Assembly (NCBI RefSeq): GCF_030867145.1
Contig: NC_134422.1
Coordinates: 3,006,001-3,070,000, forward strand
Reading direction: 5' to 3'
Source of the DNA: Opisthocomus hoazin
Lineage: Eukaryota > Chordata > Aves > Opisthocomiformes > Opisthocomidae
Length of the DNA: 64,000 nt
Each line of letters opens with the position of its first letter. Positions within the stretch are counted from its first letter, which is position 1. Shown piece after piece: positions 1 through 12,962 of the stretch. The notes under the pieces were generated by a model, which saw nothing but the letters and a program-made list of their open reading frames with translations, was not told the DNA's origin and did not search any database. A program made the translations under genes and the position numbers.

Positions 1-2228
1 ATATCAGCACAGTACCCATCTCAGATGTCAATCATGATTCATCATCCTACTTCTCTCTAGCAGAAACAAACAAAACCTGCAAGATACGGGACCATCACCC
101 AGCAGAACACAGGAAGGGTAAGGAGGGTGCAAACAGTCATTAAGATCTTTTATTTGCATCAGCATAAGCAGTTGCTCTGCCTGCTAAGCCACAAGCCGTT
201 CTGCTGACAGACTTCAACCTCCAGCCACCCCGCGTACTTTTAAGCTCATCACTTGGCACTATTTCCAAAAACACCCTTAGTCCTGACGCCAAAGATGTCT
301 CTTGTCTTCCCCATCCTTCTTGCTTATCCCATTTACACTTCCTAGATCCCAAAGCCTCTGAAAACCCTGACACTGGCAATGGCAGGTTTTAATAATTAAA
401 AAAAAGCAAAAATAAAAAGCAAGCTTCCCCTTTGCAAGCAGCCTGCCCAGAGAGGCTGAGAACTGCGTACTGCCTGCGCCCAGGGCAGCTCCATCAGCAA
501 CGCTCGGGGCAGACGACGGCGGAACCCCCGAGAGCAGGACCAGAGCCTCACACGCGGGGGGAGCTCCCGCCTTCGCCCACACACCCACGGCTGTGTCCAC
601 ACAGTTCAACCACCACGTGCTGCAGAAATACATTCGTACTGTTACCGATGGCTCTTTAGAAAAGCAGGGCAGATACACAGCAAGGGACTCCAAATCCCAA
701 AGGCCGAAGGTTCCTCTCTCCAGGACTGGGTAATTGCTCTGAATTCCCATGTCCACCAGCACAACTGCCGCTGCTTCAGCTTTCAGTCTTCTTGTGTTGT
801 AAAAAGGGAGACCCAAATGACTTTCCCAAAATGAAACTGAAGTGTGTACCAGCAGCTACCATCGTACCAAAAATCAGAAAACTCTGAAAATTAAATCACC
901 AAACCCAATAACACGTAAGAGAAAAGCAATGAGTATTTCCATTGTATAAACAGGGGACCAAGGAGCTGAGGAGCTTAAGGTCACTTGCAAGTCAAATCCA
1001 GATTTGTTCAGCTCCAGTACAAAGTCTGAATCCAAACCAGGACAAATGCAAGCTCTACTAAGGTGATTAAGAGTTGCATCAAACCAGAAGAGCAACGTAC
1101 TCGCTCTGTTAAAATTACACGTTTGTATAGTACTGTCGTTGCTGAAACAGCACATGTACATACCTTAAAACATAACAGGGAAAGAATTCGCTTAATTTTA
1201 AGGAAAACTAAGTCGCATACTATTGACCAATTCTGACAAAAGTGAATTTAAAAAATAATTTTAAAAACAGGGCAATAGTTCAGTCTGCTTTTAGAAAGCA
1301 GCCGCATTCCTGAGCCTCTCCACGAGCTCTGCAGCGAGCCAGCCTTCAGCAAGCGCTGTGGGCAGGAGCCGGTTCCTTGGAGGCAGCTCCCGGCGTCCCT
1401 CTGCCGCGAGGATGAGGAGGCCGGAGGGCTGCTGAAGCACTTGCAGTGCTGACAGGTATTTGCGGCCATCTCAGATAAGCAGCTCTTCAAACACCTTGAT
1501 CAGAGGACGGAGATAACAGTGACTGCTCTCAGCATTTTCTTCCCCAGAGGGGAGCAGTTCTGCGGGTGAGCCAGGTCTTTCCCGAGCCGGGTGCTGACAG
1601 ATGGGGGTTTCCATTTCTCATTCTCCCCCCCAGCTCTGGCACTGGCTCACACAACACACCTGGTACAAAACCACCTTAGACCTTCCCACTTTCCTTCAGC
1701 TCTTAGCGGCAGAGTCCTACTTTCCTCCCGCACAGAAAGAGGGAAGGCAACTCCGACACAGTGCTTCACAGCTCAGTGATCACACATGGTACAATCAAAA
1801 TAAACTGTTTATGCTGGCAACAGTTTTGTTTGAAGTTTATGGCTAAGGTTATTCCATAGTACTCAGGAAATCTGGGCTGCACATAAAGCAAGCAATGGAC
1901 AGAATAAATCCTCTATTACCAATATAAGCAAACATTTTTCTCAAGCCTAAAGAAACATGTGCTTCTCTATAGCAAGATTAACTTTGCCTTAAGATTTGTT
2001 TGCATTATTGAACTGCTTTTCTTTGAAGTTAAATAGTAGAAGATACCATAAAGCGAAAAAATAATCAAGCCAATGTGTTTATCAAACGACAGCAGAGTTT
2101 TCCACTGGGTATTTATGGTTGACCCACAAAGTGGTAAGAAAATAAAAAAGCATACACATAGGTTTAAAGAGGAGAAAAACCAAACAAAATGTGATATTAG
2201 AAAAAGGAGAGGAAAAGAATTAAATGCA

Positions 2229-2341
2229 ACCTAAAAGGCGAGAGGAAAAAAATAAAAGATAATATAAAAAGGGAGAGGCAAAAATAAAAGGTAATATAAA
2301 AAGGGAGAGGCAAAAATAAAACGTAATATAAAAAGGGAGAG
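2229..2341. repeat. AT/purine-rich tandem repeat, 32-bp period
   Basis: The phrase aatataaaaagggagag recurs at 2261, 2293 and 2325, exactly 32 bases apart. A degraded copy precedes it from about 2229, giving about 3.5 units. The strand shown is purine-rich (A and G). It lies in KIF5C intron 1 and has no coding potential. Confidence 0.9.
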
Positions 2342-5300
2342 CAGTAGAGGATGGATGACATGGGGGTAGCAATACGAGACTAACGGGTCAATCTTCGGTA
2401 GCGGCATTTTGTATGCTTTACGTGGTGACAAAAATCATTGCTGGGCTGTTACAGAAGAATGGGCTGCTGCAGCTGGAGAAGACCGAGCTGTACGGGTGCA
2501 GACAACTGTGCCTGCAGTCTAACTGAAACAGCTACCAAGAGCGTCAGCAGTGAAACCTCGGAGCAGCGTGGCTTCCCAGGGTCGGAGAAGTCACGGTGCT
2601 TTCCAAGGGCACGCGCCATCGATCGAGCCATCAGCACATTCTGCCAGGTACACGGCGAACCAGGCGAGACAAACCCACCAGCTGAACGAGCCACAGGCAC
2701 CTCTTGATGGAACCTCACCGCATGCCACCAGCTAGTCCAACACACACACAGATACGTACGCAGATACACACATCCTCCTGCTCCTCAGCTATTTGTAATG
2801 CAGAGCAACGTATTCACAAAAAGGCAGACGACTTTCCTTAGCAGAATTTTGGAACAGACTATTACTAAGTGAACAATATAAATTCTCACAGCTCTGTGAG
2901 AAGTTGCAGCATTATCCGCTTCTCACTGTCGGCCTAAATACAGAGATCCAAGCAATTCAGGAGAACTGTACAGTCAAGAAAAGAGATTACAACTGCAACA
3001 AAATCCGACTTCTGTTAACAGCTTTGCTAAAAATACTCACTAACCCCATTACCCCAATTCAGATAACGCTCTCCTGCACATCTTTTGCTAAGGGAGAGAA
3101 TAATTTAGCAGTCAGAATGAGACTCGTGTATCAGAGACTCAACTTCCCTGCAGATTCCCAATGTGACTTTAAAAGTCAGCGTTCACCCCCCAAAATAAGA
3201 GGTCTTCCTTACCTCACAGGCCGCCACAAGGACAATCTAATACAACAGACTGTGTCATGGCAACATTATCTAAGTAAACGCTGGACTATATTGTTCAGGA
3301 GCACAGCAAAAGTCACTGCAAGCCTTTGGGCCACTTGACACACAAGAAAATGCGGTTTTCAGTATCACATCCTCCCCACGGAACAGGGGGGTTCAACAGC
3401 AGCTTCAAAGCAACTGCGGTTTTTCAAGAATCCTACTGCTCCCTGATGCAGAAGAGAGCCTCTTACGCCAACCAAGAGCATCTCCTATCCATCATCATAA
3501 CTAGGGAGCAGAGTAAGACTTTGTTTAGCAGAGAGTGGAGCACTGAAAAAATGAATCGCTTTTAGCAAAGACAGCTAAGAGGACTACTATTAAATATTTA
3601 AGATCCTATCTCTGAATACTCATTTCTCATGGGGAAAAAATCCAACATTCTTGGTCTCAGTCAGACTCCATCTCATAATTTGAAAATGTGCATTTTCTGA
3701 AGCTGTCACGGGACCAATTATTGATACTATAATGGGAATCTGCTAACAATCACATGCACTTCCAGGACGTCCCATAAAATTCAAGAACCAAAGAGGCCAT
3801 AAATATATAGAAGCAGCTTGGCTCTTTGCAGTAGATGAATAAAACCAGGATCCATTAGAAATAACACGCCTGTGACTCCACACCTTTCAGAGTCTGAAGG
3901 ATCCCATTTTGGATATTTTGAGGTAAAGGGTTTTTTGCTGTTGTGTTGGTTCTGGTTTAGGTTCTCTTTTCTTTAAGTGTGCAATATTCTCACGCTCCAA
4001 AATCCAGTGCAATTGAATAAAGGTATTTTCCCAGCTCACAAAGCCATCACACAGACAAGCACCAAAGTGTACCCTCCAGCCAAGTCAAAGGCGTCAAGCA
4101 ATTACCGAGCAACTCCACATCACCCTTCCGCCTCTCCGCCCGCAGCTCACTCCGAATTGCACACCCTTCACTTTTCTGCCCGCTGCCAAAGCAGAGCTCT
4201 GCTGCCTCACCCTGCAGCATCCCAGGGCTCCATGACAGGGAGAATTCGGAGCAGATCCTGAACCCAGACTCGTGCCCACACAGATAGGGGTTTTTCAAGT
4301 CATCTGGGTATCCTGGTAAATATCTTTTCAGAATGAGCCTCACCTTGGTGTGACCCCTGAGTTTTAAAAGGCTGCAGCAACACAAAAGCAAATAAAAGAT
4401 GCAACTTGCTTTGAATTACTCTGAAAGTGGTTGGTAGGCAATTGTGTTTGGTCTTGTTGGGTTACATTAACACAAAACATGTCAAGCTCAAAGGGACCCA
4501 ACAACAACAGGCACAAAACATCCTGTACGCAAGACTGCTAAGAAAAAAAAGAAAATAAAACCAAACCACAAACAAAACCCCTTGTGTAGAAGAGATCTTC
4601 TGATGAAAACATTGACGCCAAATTCCAAATGCACTCTTGTATTCAACTAAACCAGCCAGAACTTAGCAAGAAACGCATCGGCAACCAGACCGTCCCAAGC
4701 CATGGCAGCTAACTGGTGGAAATTGGATTCTGTGCCTTTCTTTTCCAACCAGAGAACAGACCACCCCGTTCATTTGTTCCTTCCATGCCACTGCCCTCTC
4801 TCCAACACGTGCCTACAACTCTCCTTTCCCCGACGCGTACGGTACGACCAATGAACAACACAGCTCAACTCATACGCACCAAAGTCTTCAAACAAAAGAA
4901 CAGACAAATACCAACGACACGAGGTATTTAACTTTCACTCAACACTGTCCCCAGCAGAAGGAAAAGCCCACCTTTAAGAACAGCCAGGTGTGAGGTCTGC
5001 AGGTGTTGCAGCTCTGCAGCTTGCTCCGATGTGCTGGTTACAGAGTTAGAAATGCACGTTAGTGCCTGCAGACACATTAGGCATTTCAGAACCAGTAAAT
5101 TGGGAAGAAAACAAATCCTAAGGTGAGTCATTTTAAATGACAACAGGAAGGACACCAAAGATCATACCAAGGGTGTCAGCAGTCTCATTAAAATTGTCAA
5201 GAAAAACTAAATTAAATAATCTCTCCTCCCAAGTATTGTTTTTACTGAAGCATCCCCCCGCCCCTTAAAAAAAACTACTACAAAGTATGTTAATATCAAA

Positions 5301-8300
5301 GACTTGTAAGTGGCATCTCATCTTTCATTTTATCTTTTTTAACGGCATTTATTCTTCCAGCACAGTTTGAAGCCCTGAAACAATATGTGGAGATGTAAGT
5401 ACACATCACTCCCTACCAGCTTCCTCACTGCACGTTAAGCCTTCATTTAGGGCAGGAAGCTTCAAGGAGAAATCATCTCCAACGATACAGAAAAAACCCC
5501 ACTCTGCTCCCAGACTTCCCCAAATCCCGGTAAATCGGGCTGTACCAGACCGCACAGCCATTCGCAGAAATGAATCCCACCAGCAGTGACGAACGCCTGC
5601 ATCTCAGGGGAGGGAAACCAAGGCTGCGACAGGCTGGAACGAGGTACGCGACTACCGATGCCGAATGGCCTAAACCTTCTGGTTAAACCAAAGGCATCCT
5701 GCAGCGGCTGCCTGAGGGAAAAAGACAACACCGAGAGCGGCACGAGCCTACATTGTCCAGTTCTTTGACAATCTATCTTGTTGAAATGTATCATCTTTAG
5801 GTTCCGAAGCTTTAAGTAGGAATCTATGTTTTTGACAGGACAGGCATGCAGGATTAAGGTATTTTTGGAGAAAGATACCCAAACGGGGTTAGAAAAAGAT
5901 TTTTAAAAGCCTTCAATGCCCCAGTGAAACACAAGATGGAAATTGCTCTGGTGAAAAAATAAGCAGCTTTGTATTTTGGGTAAATCATCTTTCTAGCACC
6001 ACCAACAATAAATGGAAGCTATTTGCACACCTTATTTCTCACTACATTTCTAGAAAACAATAAAGCACATACAACTTCACCCAAGAAGCACCCATTGATC
6101 CTTGTCGAATAATTTTCCCCCGTTTCAGCACTTACAGGCAAGCTTGAAAGAATATCCCTTCCAGAAGACGAACAGCAGAGGATTCAGAAAAGAAGCAAAC
6201 AGAAACCCCCAGACCACCCTGTCCCCGCAGAAGCCACTGTCTGTGCTTAAATCTTGCAAGAACGTGCCAAGCAGTGTTTAACGAGCCGAGAATTTTGCTT
6301 TGAACCTGAACCTGAGGAAAGTACCTCTGTCTCAGGAGTGTCTTAGTAAGCTGGTTCGGTGCCAGCAGAGTCCCGGGAGCGGAATCGGCTGCTGCGCATC
6401 CCGCGGTGCAGCCCGGGGAGCCCCCCCTGAGCATCGCTACCCCCAGGGCATTGCTCATACGGCCACGCTCTGCTCTGCGTCACGTTTCGAAGCTCCGCGT
6501 GTGCCAAATGGCCCCGCAAACCCGGAGCGGTTCCTTAGGAAAGCTGCCTCCTCATCCCGCACCCACCAGCCCAGGTTATGGGACTGGACAGATGCAAAGG
6601 CTGGAGGTGGAGGAGGAGAATGTCCAGGGCTTGGAGAAGCTTGGAGACTTTTTTGCAAGACCCGATTGAGACAGGGTTTTTTTCCACTGACTTACATTAC
6701 GCAAGAGTAATATTGTACATGACATTTGCTTCTGTGCTTTATGGAAGTATCACTGTGTCAAGAAATAAATGTATTGTACTTCTTGGTAATCAGATCCAGA
6801 ACAGTTTCATTCTTTAGCCAACACACTGTAAAAACAGAACCATAAAACTACTCTGACGGTCATCTCATCTGTCCCATGACTTTAACCTTCTACACAAGCG
6901 TCTGAAAATCAGTGTGAAGCACAGCGGTACGCCCTCGGAAAACAACCACTCTCCTTGAAAGTCAAGCAGGAGTGCAGCTCCCTGAACGGCTACCACAGCA
7001 GCTCTTCAGTAAATCAAGTAATTTCTTCTGCGAGGCACCGGAAAGCCACCCGGATCCAGCGGAATCATCTTGCCTTTGTTCCTTCCCAAAAGAAGAGCAA
7101 CGTGCTATGATCTACAGGCTTCTGCTCCTTCCCAAGATACCTCCTGGCTTACGCTACTGAGAGAAACCACCCAAAAAAAGCCAGTGCCAGATCTGTCAGT
7201 CTTGTGCTTCTGCTGCTCTGGAAATAGTCTGACCTGAAAGCAACATAGCCCAAAGCCACCGGGGAACGAGCACAGCACATCGCGGTTCATCTCACCCGCA
7301 AAACAGGAAAACGCAGCAGGTTAGAGCCGTTTGCAGCTTATGTCAGGGTGCAGGAAAATCTTGGGGTGTAGGAGGATTAGCAACACTTTGAAAGCAACAG
7401 CTCCCACAAAGGTGTTTGTCAGCTCTCGGTGCCTTCAGACACCGTCAATGCCATACAAACGTCGCGCTTTGCTATGTCAGCTACCCGCGTCTCACAAGAG
7501 TCCTTCCCAAAAGCTTCTGTACAAAACTTGCTCAGTCTTCCCTGGAACGGAAGAGTTGAGCAGAGCTGGAAAACACATCGAAGACGCTGGGAGACAAAGC
7601 CAGCACTGGGTTCCCAGACGAAGCCTTCTGCTAGGACAACGGCACGCTGCGTATCCACTGACGTATTTTACACCAAGTCCCACCTCGCTTCACATGCTAC
7701 ATCAAACCAGCACGAGCTTTCTATAAAAGCTATTTAGAGATGCAGCATGAACAAGCCCTCCGTAAGCAGAGCTGCTGCGCGTTTCAAGGCAGCGATGGAT
7801 GCTTGGCTTTTGTTAGAAGCACAGTGTACCACACCCCATGAAAACAGACAGGCAGCACACGGGGGATTTTTACTTTTTTTTCCAACTAGTCATCCATCTA
7901 TCATCCCAGGGTTTGGGGTTTTTTAGGTGTCTCTTAACCACAGAGTGACAAGTGTTTAACAGCCTACAGAGATCTCCGTACAGGAGGGACTTCCGAGCAC
8001 GACTTCTTCTCATTAGTACAAATTCTTCAGACTTCACTGGCATACAGGAAACAAAAGGTAAAACACAGCCAAATATTCTCGGGATGGAAATAAGTGAGCA
8101 CCTCTCCACAAGACCACATTCCAAACAGTACCTACAGCAGAAAGCGTGGAAAAAAAAAAACAACAAACCCTGCTCAGACCTCACCCCACCCGCTGCAAAG
8201 GAATCCGCCATCAATTTTTGTTTTCTTTTACCTCGGGGAATAGGACACTGCAAACCACCGCACAGCAGCGCGGTATCAGGCGGTGATATTTTTGGTTGGC

Positions 8301-8974
8301 TTTAGGCACGACGGTTAGCTACATGGAATGCGTCGCGGATGAAGCAGCAGGATCTTCCCCCCATGCGAGGAAAGCGTGATCCCGCGGGGACTCCCCCGTT
8401 TCCCCACCCCAGGTCTCCCCACAGGCCAGCAGAGAGCTGTGCTGAAGCCCCCCATGCTGGCAGCGAGGGGCTGGGGAAGGCTCTGCGCTGCCCGCCGGAC
8501 ACCGAGCGCTCAGCACGGAACCGCAGCGCTCAGCAGCTCCTGTAAGCCGGGCTTTACGCATCCCCTCACGCTGCAGCTCCAACAGCAGCTGACAACCAGA
8601 ATGAAGAGTCTTTTATCCTCTTTCTGGTAATAGCAACATGAGGTTTTTTTTCGAGCTGGCTAGAAAGATTCTTTTTAGACGTTCTGCCTTCTCAACAGGA
8701 GATATTCGCTTGAAAAAATCAGTTTCAGATCAGCCCTGCACTAAAAGGGAAGCAGTCTCTCTCAACCTAACAGGAACAGGAGGTGAAAATACTGTCTCCT
8801 TCACAACTGAATTCCCCAATATTTTACAGCAGGGGAGGGGGAGCAGGGCTGGAAGTACTCTCCCCCATAAACCTAAACCAGAAAAGTATCCTCCCGGGGA
8901 GGTCCCCAGCAGGCGCTGAGCCTCTCTGCACCCTTCCTTTGCAGGTTCTCGGGAATAAAAGCACTTGGAGGAAT

Positions 8975-8987
8975 GGGGGGGGGGGGG
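8975..8987 (+). repeat. poly-G run (13 bases)
   Basis: An uninterrupted run of 13 G on the plus strand inside KIF5C intron 1. A similar 13-base run occurs at 9842-9854. Runs of this kind are often length-variable and prone to assembly error. Confidence 0.9.
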
Positions 8988-9841
8988 AGCACGAAGAAAC
9001 CACACGCCAGAAGACCGCCTCAGTCGCCTACTACAGCAAAGCTCGCCGGCAAGACTGTAAGCAGCAAGCCAGCTAGAAAAATACATTTTTAGGTACGTCA
9101 GCCAACACGATCAATCGGAGAGTCACCTTGAGGTTGCAGAGGAGCGGGAATGTAAAATGGAGCTGCAGTCTGGTGAGACTGTGGGGTAGCTAACCGCAAA
9201 GGAAAGCGAGGGATTTACCACCGCCGCCTTTCCCTGCCACGGTTAAAGATGAGATATATCTCAAGGCTTTCATATTTACAACTTTAAAGTAGAATCAAAA
9301 TGCAGTGGGTTTTCTCTGTTCCCACCAAAGCAAAAGTTAAGGCAAGACATTTTTACCTTCTATACTTCACTGTGCTGCATGTGCAAAGCACATGAAGATG
9401 GATGGAAGAGGCCAGAATATAAGACACTGGGTCAAATCCCAGCTCCGCGGGGTTTAACTGGTTTGAACAGAGTTAGGACACTGCCCTGGGATTTCCCTGA
9501 CAAAGAGCTCTGAACCGCGTGACCACAGGCATCGAAGAGACACAGCTTTATTCACGGCGTGAAAGATACCCTGGGGAAACTCAAGCCTAAGTTGTTAAAG
9601 TTCCTTCACCGCTGATCCCATCGAGTCGTGATCTTTAATTTTTGTTGGAAAATGTGCTCAAGGCGCTAGAGCAGTATAATGGGAAGCCATAGTGGGAGGT
9701 TCAGAAAGAAAACATTTTCCCCACAATTGTTTGTTGGGAAGGAGAAGTCGATTTCTTCAGACTTACTAGTCAGAAAAAGAATAGACATCTCCTTTAAATC
9801 ATTTATATTTTCATTTTTCTTATGTGATGACAGAATTGCTC

Positions 9842-9854
9842 GGGGGGGGGGGGG
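9842..9854 (+). repeat. poly-G run (13 bases)
   Basis: Second uninterrupted 13-base G run on the plus strand of KIF5C intron 1, flanked by T-rich sequence. Confidence 0.9.
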
Positions 9855-11409
9855 CTGGTGGTTTTATTTGGTTTTTAAATTATTAACAGAACCCCTTTCT
9901 TTCCAGTTCCTTTCATGGACCAAAAATAAAATCTGCATTGCAGTGTTTTTCAAATGCTGTAGTAAAACACCCAAAAGAAGTGCTTGGTTCCTGTTTATTT
10001 TTGCTTTAGGTAATGTTTCTAAGAGCTTTTGGAGACTAAAATACTGCTTTTCTAGAAGAAAGTCTATTCAGGTAGTGCCTTCCACCACAACCGGGACTCC
10101 TCACCCCTGAAGGCATTATTCATTGGAGCTAAGCAGCCACTCCAAACCAGTAAATAATCACAACTGGTACCACTCTCTACTAACATACTGCAGTGGTATC
10201 TACCACAGATCAAGCTACATCAAAGCTCAATGAGCTCAGGACTGCGAATGGAGAGGACAAAGAATATGGGAAGACCTGTGTGTCCATTCGCACTTACAGA
10301 ACCTCCAATATCCCCGCAGAACCCCAGCTGGAGGGTTTCTCTTTGAAGAAAGCAGCTGTATTTGAGGACTCATTTCCCTAGGTAGGATGACTAAAACGTG
10401 CGCCCAAGAGAGACCTGTGCTGTGCCCGGTGAGGAGGAAGCAAAGGCGCACTCTAAGCTTCTGACTAGGTTTTCAAGATGGCAAATAACTACCCCAAAAT
10501 GATCCTGCCAAACTGAATATATACATAAAAGGAAATATTTATATGTATTTCTATAAACAAACCCACTCACTTTTCTAGTTCCTAACTAATTTTTTAAACT
10601 TCCACCGGAGGAAATTGACAGTTGCTGTTATTTTCCCTTCTCACCTTTACTGGGGGACTTCTCTGCTCTCTGGCAAGATACAAATGCCTTTTTCAAAGCA
10701 TCACAGTTACCATTTTCCCAGACAACGGATACTTTGGAGACAAAGATACATTACACGCTTGCACGTTGCATTAGATGGGGAAAAAAAAGGATTCTAAACG
10801 CTACCTCTCTTAAAAAGGTAACATTGTTAAGGGGTTTACAGTAGATGTATAATCTACTTTTAGCAGGTCTGAGGGCTTATTTATTCCAGGGGAAGGAGGG
10901 GAATTTGCTGATATTTGTTTCTTCAACGTTACACTTTCGTCCCAAATATTTATTGACCAAAGATGCTGAGACTGAGAACAGATTCCATCGTCCCATTGTC
11001 ACCAGACGGCTGCGGGGGTTACCACGTTCACCTCCAGAGAAAGAAAATCAATCCGGCCAGGCAGAAAACATTCAATAAAAACAAATTAAGAAAAACAAGT
11101 CGCCCGTTTATACCCAGAATTAGCTAATCTTTTTTTTTCCTTTCTTTTTTTGCTTTTCCGTACCTGCTTTGCAACTTTCACGAAAAAAAAAAAGTTGCTA
11201 AAATAAAAGTCGGGATTTGGGCACGGATCGCGACATATCGCCCAGGCGACCCCTCGTTCCCTGCCCGCAGCAAGGGGCAAAGCCAGTCCGCCCAGCCCCA
11301 CCCGCGCTGGAAGCCCCGGGGACCGCACGCTTTGTTCGCCTGACCGCCCCCCCCACCCCCCAGCAGCGCTTGCCTCCAGCGGGTCGTGACTCGATATTAT
11401 TCAAACCAA

Positions 11410-12545
<1,136 letters not shown>

Positions 12546-12936
12546 AGCCCCAAAAGGGCGGGAGGGAGAGCATCCCCCACCCGACTCCGCTCGTCACCCT
12601 CGGTAATGTAAGGGTAATTAACAGTAATTAAGCGTGGGCGGCTTTGTGTGTCGAACAAAAACCGCACCACGGGGCGCAGGTGTGGCGTTTTCCCCGCTCT
12701 GTTGTGGACGAGGCCTCCCGCTGCTCTCCCAGGGAACATAATGGGGGGACACAGGAGACCCGCGCTCGCCGCCGTTGCATTGCTCTCATCTGAAGGGAAA
12801 AGCAGGGACAGCGGTGTCTCCGCCAGATGCTTTGACCTTGTTCAATTTACCAGCAGTTTTGTCACGAAGCAGTCGGTGAATCAGCATCTGGGAAAAACAG
12901 CGGCTGCAGCCCGTTCCTGCGCTTCAGGGGTGCTCT

Positions 12937-12962
12937 CCTCCTCTTCCTCCTCCTCCGCTCTC
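12937..12962 (+). repeat. CTC/TCC-rich microsatellite
   Basis: An impure run of CTC/TCC triplets on the plus strand, about 25 bases, in the intergenic region upstream of KIF5C. Confidence 0.7.

Noticed and set aside
277..816. 179-codon minus-strand open frame in KIF5C intron 1
   Set aside because: No recognisable domain; a chance frame in mixed-composition intron sequence, partly ended by in-frame repeats of Leu/Ser/Cys codons.
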